Below the pieces are notes generated by a model, which was given only the letters and a program-made list of their open reading frames with translations, did no database searches and was not told the origin of the DNA. From Yinghuangia seranimata (lineage in GTDB: Bacteria > Actinomycetota > Actinomycetes > Streptomycetales > Streptomycetaceae), in contig NZ_JASAOI010000039.1 of the NCBI RefSeq assembly GCF_029953285.1, positions 1-43,677 of the forward strand: a stretch of DNA of 43,677 nucleotides. The letters run 5' to 3'. A program made the translations under genes and the position numbers. Shown here in pieces: positions 40,349-43,677 of this stretch (positions are counted from its first letter, which is position 1; each line of letters begins with the position of its first letter).

Positions 40349-41312
40349 GACGATCGGCGTATGGAGATCCAGGGTCGGCGACGGCCGCGCGCAGCGCCGC
40401 GCAGGCGTGGTCCAGTGCGCCCGAGGCCGCCGGCACCTGCGCGTAGTACGAGAGGAATCCGTGCACCGCGCCCTGCACCTCCAGCACCTCAACCGCCCCG
40501 CCCGCCTTGCCGACCGATGCGGCGTAGGCATGTGCGTCGTCGCGCCCCATGTCGTACTGGGCCGTGACGATCAGCCCCGGCGGCAGCCCCGCGAGGTCGT
40601 CGGCGTGGAGCGGCGACAGGTAAGGGTCACGCAGGTCGGCGCCCCCGGCGTAGGCACGCCACATCGACTGGGAACTCGCGCGGTTGAGCATGGGTGCGTC
40701 GGCGTTCTCGGTGGCGGACGGGCGCTCGGAGACCGCGTCGAGCCCGGGGTAGGCGAGCAGCTGGAACGCGAAGCGGGGCCCGCCGCGGTCGCGCGCCATC
40801 AGCCCCGCGACCGCGGCGAGGTTCGCGCCCGCGCTGTCCCCACCGACCGCGACACGGTCGGGGTCGCCGCCGATCTCGCGGGCGTGCTCGGCCACCCACC
40901 GGGCGGCGGCGTAGAAGTCCTCGGCCGCGGCCGGGAAGACGTGCTCAGGCGCCAGGCGGTACTCGACCGAGACCACAAGGCAGCCGCTGCGGTTGGCGAT
41001 CTCGCGGCACAGGCCGTCGTGCGTCTCGATGCCGCAGATCGCCCACCCGCCACCGTGCGCGAAGACCAGGACCGGAAGGTCGTCCGCGTCGACAGGCCGG
41101 TAGACCCGGACCGGGATGTCGCCGGCGGGGCCGGGCACCAGGCGGTCCGCGACGGCGTGTAGGTCGGGCCGCGGCTGCCGGCCGGCGGCCTCGACCACCC
41201 GCTGCCGTATCGCGGCAACAGAGTCCTCCGTGATGACCGGCAGCGGTGGGACCGCCGCCATGATCGCCGCCAACTCCGGCACAAGAACGAGCTGGTTCGC
41301 TTGTGGGTTCAC
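40344..41312 (-). CDS. HSL-family alpha/beta hydrolase (esterase)
   Basis: This 322-residue esterase is a textbook HSL member: FAHGGGWAICGIETHD oxyanion hole, EYRLAPEHVFPA, nucleophile motif GGDSAGAN, catalytic Asp in AQYDMGRDD, His in AVHGFLSYY. It is divergent from a Baeyer-Villiger monooxygenase, the usual partner arrangement: the monooxygenase turns a ketone into an ester or lactone and the esterase opens it. GTG at 41312 has CGGAGG 7 bases upstream and begins the homology; longer frames to 41474 would cover the divergent operator. Confidence 0.93.
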   Translation of the reverse strand: MNPQANQLVLVPELAAIMAAVPPLPVITEDSVAAIRQRVVEAAGRQPRPDLHAVADRLVPGPAGDIPVRVYRPVDADDLPVLVFAHGGGWAICGIETHDGLCREIANRSGCLVVSVEYRLAPEHVFPAAAEDFYAAARWVAEHAREIGGDPDRVAVGGDSAGANLAAVAGLMARDRGGPRFAFQLLAYPGLDAVSERPSATENADAPMLNRASSQSMWRAYAGGADLRDPYLSPLHADDLAGLPPGLIVTAQYDMGRDDAHAYAASVGKAGGAVEVLEVQGAVHGFLSYYAQVPAASGALDHACAALRAAVADPGSPYADRL

Positions 41313-41375
41313 TGCAGGCCTCCGGAAGCGGGGCGGCGCAGCGCGCACCCCGGCGTATCGCTGGACAGGCTTTGT

Positions 41376-41396
41376 CGGTGGACACTCTGTCCACCG
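41376..41396. promoter_or_regulatory. Inverted repeat CGGTGGACA-CTC-TGTCCACCG
   Basis: Perfect 9-bp arms with a 3-base centre in the 309-bp region between the divergent esterase (41312) and BVMO (41622). The shape suits a TetR-family operator controlling both genes. Confidence 0.6.
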
Positions 41397-41476
41397 AGGA
41401 GTCAGATCATGCATCGAAGCGGCAACAACTTCCAGCGCCGGAGCCGATGATCCGCACCACTCCTGGACACTCAATC

Positions 41477-41492
41477 ATGATGCATGCATCAT
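41477..41492. promoter_or_regulatory. 16-bp perfect palindrome ATGATGCATGCATCAT
   Basis: An AT-rich perfect palindrome, 130 bp before the BVMO start, followed by a smaller repeat TAGAC-N5-GTCTA (41501-41515). With the 41376 repeat these are the only structured elements in 41313-41621. Confidence 0.5.
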
Positions 41493-41621
41493 TCACTCAC
41501 TAGACGGTGTGTCTATCCACTCGCGCATGGCCACCCTGTGTTCGCAGGCCTGGATGATCCGCCCCGCCCCCGCTCCCCTGTGCGGCGGGCGCCGCCTCGC
41601 TCCCGTCCAACGGAGAAGCCC

Positions 41622-43574
41622 ATGACCGATTCACCTCGCCACACGTCCGTGTACCGTCGGCCCAATCCCGCGGACCTGCCGATCGCGGGTCCGGGAGGCG
41701 ACACCGCGTCCGTACGCGCGCACCTGGCTGAAGCCGACCCACGCACGCTGCTGATGTCATTGACGCAGCTGACCCGGGACGCCACGCATCTGGAGCGCTT
41801 CGCGGTGGTCTGCGACCCGGCGAACGCCGAAAGCGGCGCCGAAGCGGAGGCGGACGAGATCCGCGACCTGCTGGCCGACGTGCTGACCGACCCGTCGTTC
41901 GCGGGCGACACGGCCCCGATTCCGACCGAGTTCTTCCAGCGGCTCGCCTCGACGTACGTCCACGAGACCGTCGACGCGGAGTTCGTGCCCCTCCTGCTGG
42001 AGCAGTGCGGCTTCGACCGCCTCCCCGGCGCGCCCGAACTCCTGCGGCCGGAACGCCCGCGACCGCCTGAGGACTTCCATGTAGCGGTGATCGGGGCCGG
42101 GCTCTCGGGCATCTGCGCGGGTATCAAGCTGGCCGAGGCCGGCTACAGCTACCGCATCTACGACCGCAACAAGGACGTCGGCGGAACCTGGCTCACAAAC
42201 ATCTACCCGGGTGTCGGCGTGGACACCCCAAGCCACTTCTACTCCTACTCCTTCGAAATCACTTCGGATTGGCCGGAGTTCTACTCCAAGGGCGAGTACG
42301 TCCTGGACTACCTGCGCCGCTGCGCGGACGGCCACGGCCTGCGTGACCACACGGTCTTCGAAACCGAGGTCCTGGCCTGTGAGTTCGACGAGACCTCCGC
42401 CCGCTGGCGGGTCGTCTCGCGGGGCCCCGACGGCGGCGAACAGACGGAGTGGGCCGATGCGGTGGTCACCGCCATGGGCTTCTTCCAGGGCTCGGTGCGA
42501 CCGGACATCCCCGGCCTCGCCGACTTCGCGGGCACTACCGTGCACACCGCGGACTGGGATCCGTCGATCGACCTGACCGGGAAGCGCGTCGCCATGGTCG
42601 GCACCGGCGCGAGCGCGATGCAGGTCGGCCCCGCCATCGTCGACGACGTCGCGGACCTGACCGTCTTCCAGCGCACCCCCTCGTGGGTCATGCCGCGCCG
42701 GAAGGACGACCTGACCGTGCCCGCCGGCGCACGGTGGGCGATGCGGCATGTCCCCTACTACGGCGAGTGGTTCCGGTTCTTCACCTACTGGTTCGCCTCC
42801 GATGGCAACTTCGTGCGCGTGGTCGTCGACCCCGAGTGGACCGCCCCCGGCGCCGTGTCCGAGGCCAGCGAGAAGATGCGTCAGTGGCTGCTCGCATATG
42901 CGCGCGAGGAGTTGGCGGATCGCCCGGACCTGTTCGAGAAGGCGATCCCCTCCTATCCCCCGTTCGGCAAGCGCATCCTGCGCGACAGCAACTGGTACCG
43001 GATGCTGCGCCGCGACCACGTGGCGCTGGTGACGTCGCCGATCGAGCGCGTCACACCGACCGGGGTGGTCACCGCCGACGGCGTGGAGACGCCGGCCGAC
43101 GTGCTGATCCTCGCGACCGGCTACAAGGTGCTGCCCATGCTCGACGGCATCCGGATCACCGGGCGCGGGGGCACGGCGCTCACGGACGTCTGGGGCGACG
43201 ACGACCCGCGCGCGCACCTCGGCCTCACGGTGCCCGGCTTCCCGAACCTGTTCGTCCTCGGCGGGCCCAACAGCGCGCCCAACCACGGTGCCGGCGTCAA
43301 CATCACCGCCGAGACGCAGGTGCACTTCGTGCTGGCCTGCCTCGGGCTGCTGCACGAAAGCGGCGTCCGCACCATCGAGCCGCGCCAGGACGCACACGAC
43401 GCCTACAACGCCGAGGTCGAGCAGGCGCTGGAGCAGCGGGTCTGGAGCCATCCCAGCGTGCGCAGCTACTACCAGAACAGCAAGGGCCGCGTGGTGGTCT
43501 CCAACCCGTGGCGGCTGGTCGACTACTGGACGATGTTGCGCTCGCCCGATCCGGCGGACCACATCCTCGACTGA
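41622..43574 (+). CDS. Type I Baeyer-Villiger monooxygenase, HAPMO-like
   Basis: This 650-residue flavoprotein has an N-terminal extension of about 150 residues, then FAD-binding GAGLSGICAG near 155, the type I BVMO fingerprint FAGTTVHTADWD near 300, and a second Rossmann motif GTGASAMQ near 326 for NADPH. FQRTPSWVMPR and ILATGYKVLPML are further family marks. Length and extension match 4-hydroxyacetophenone monooxygenase-type enzymes, which insert oxygen next to a carbonyl in aryl or alicyclic ketones. ATG at 41622 has GGAG 6 bases upstream; the frame upstream of it (from 41484) lacks homology. It is divergent from an esterase that could cleave its product. Confidence 0.95.
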   Translation: MTDSPRHTSVYRRPNPADLPIAGPGGDTASVRAHLAEADPRTLLMSLTQLTRDATHLERFAVVCDPANAESGAEAEADEIRDLLADVLTDPSFAGDTAPIPTEFFQRLASTYVHETVDAEFVPLLLEQCGFDRLPGAPELLRPERPRPPEDFHVAVIGAGLSGICAGIKLAEAGYSYRIYDRNKDVGGTWLTNIYPGVGVDTPSHFYSYSFEITSDWPEFYSKGEYVLDYLRRCADGHGLRDHTVFETEVLACEFDETSARWRVVSRGPDGGEQTEWADAVVTAMGFFQGSVRPDIPGLADFAGTTVHTADWDPSIDLTGKRVAMVGTGASAMQVGPAIVDDVADLTVFQRTPSWVMPRRKDDLTVPAGARWAMRHVPYYGEWFRFFTYWFASDGNFVRVVVDPEWTAPGAVSEASEKMRQWLLAYAREELADRPDLFEKAIPSYPPFGKRILRDSNWYRMLRRDHVALVTSPIERVTPTGVVTADGVETPADVLILATGYKVLPMLDGIRITGRGGTALTDVWGDDDPRAHLGLTVPGFPNLFVLGGPNSAPNHGAGVNITAETQVHFVLACLGLLHESGVRTIEPRQDAHDAYNAEVEQALEQRVWSHPSVRSYYQNSKGRVVVSNPWRLVDYWTMLRSPDPADHILD

Positions 43575-43595
43575 GCCGCGCCGCCCCGGCCCTCG

Positions 43596-43677
43596 TCAGA
43601 GGATGCCCACATCCGTCTCTCCGGCGGTCGACTCGCGGACGACCAGATGTGTCTCAGGCTCGTAGCGCATCGGTGAG
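43596..43677 (-). CDS. LacI-family regulator, C-terminal fragment
   Basis: The last 26 codons of a minus-strand gene run off the window edge. They read SPMRYEPETHLVVRESTAG and end in VGIL. The pattern of a hydrophobic H-L-V-V-R-E-S-T close to the stop is the usual C-terminus of LacI-family repressors. It converges on the BVMO gene. Too little is visible to say more. Confidence 0.6.
   Translation of the reverse strand, partial: SPMRYEPETHLVVRESTAGETDVGIL

Noticed and set aside
1-43677. Mobile element, tRNA/attachment site or CRISPR array
   Set aside because: No transposase or integrase, no tRNA-like sequence, no regularly spaced repeats; base composition looks even throughout.

Overview
The window is high-G+C DNA (roughly 70% by eye) with GTG starts, purine-rich ribosome binding sites, many LacI/TetR/GntR regulators and tightly packed genes. 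This fits a soil-type actinobacterium, most likely Streptomyces-like; the genus cannot be fixed from the sequence. No rRNA, tRNA, CRISPR array or insertion sequence was seen.

Left part (1-20.3 kb): the end of a luciferase-like flavin monooxygenase; a cytoplasmic GH78 alpha-L-rhamnosidase (864-3518, minus); a branched-chain-amino-acid-type ABC importer condensed into two large polypeptides, one an MFS carrier fused to a LivF-type ATPase (3950-6169) and the other a LivH-LivM-LivG fusion (6175-9039), followed by a lipoprotein binding protein (9108-10415); a GntR/FCD regulator; a 14-helix MFS carrier, an SDR and an HSL-type esterase; then a GPH symporter with a GH1 beta-glucosidase (minus) facing a GH53-like glycosidase and a second esterase (plus).

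Middle (20.3-29.3 kb): a complete L-rhamnose catabolic operon on the minus strand, rhaI - rhaEW - rhaB - lutA - lutB - lutC, facing a LacI-family regulator. The expected route is L-rhamnose to rhamnulose to rhamnulose-1-phosphate, then DHAP plus L-lactaldehyde, then L-lactate, then pyruvate through LutABC. A palindrome TGAAACGTTTCA sits just downstream of the predicted rhaI promoter. Close relatives of it lie in front of the GH1 gene, the rhamnosidase gene and the DHA2 MFS gene, with degenerate copies near the LacI gene itself and the ABC-MFS unit. I infer that one LacI regulator links release of rhamnose from a glycoside, uptake, and rhamnose and lactate breakdown.

Right part (29.5-43.6 kb): an oxidative/CoA-type accessory region in short divergent units: SDR plus CaiB-type CoA-transferase; a DegT/DnrJ/EryC1-family protein whose PLP lysine position is histidine; an acyl-CoA ligase plus aldo/keto reductase; a TetR facing an amidohydrolase plus SnoaL-like protein; a second TetR; a VOC-like protein plus SDR; and an HSL esterase divergent from a type I Baeyer-Villiger monooxygenase of the HAPMO-like, N-terminally extended kind. 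The window ends in the C-terminus of another LacI-family protein. A reasonable but unproven reading is that the window handles a rhamnose-containing plant glycoside: sugars are cut off and burned by the left and middle genes, and the ketone- or acid-bearing aglycone is oxidised by the right-hand genes. Several units carry distinct palindromic operator candidates, and many ends of transcription units have long perfect GC hairpins without U-tracts.
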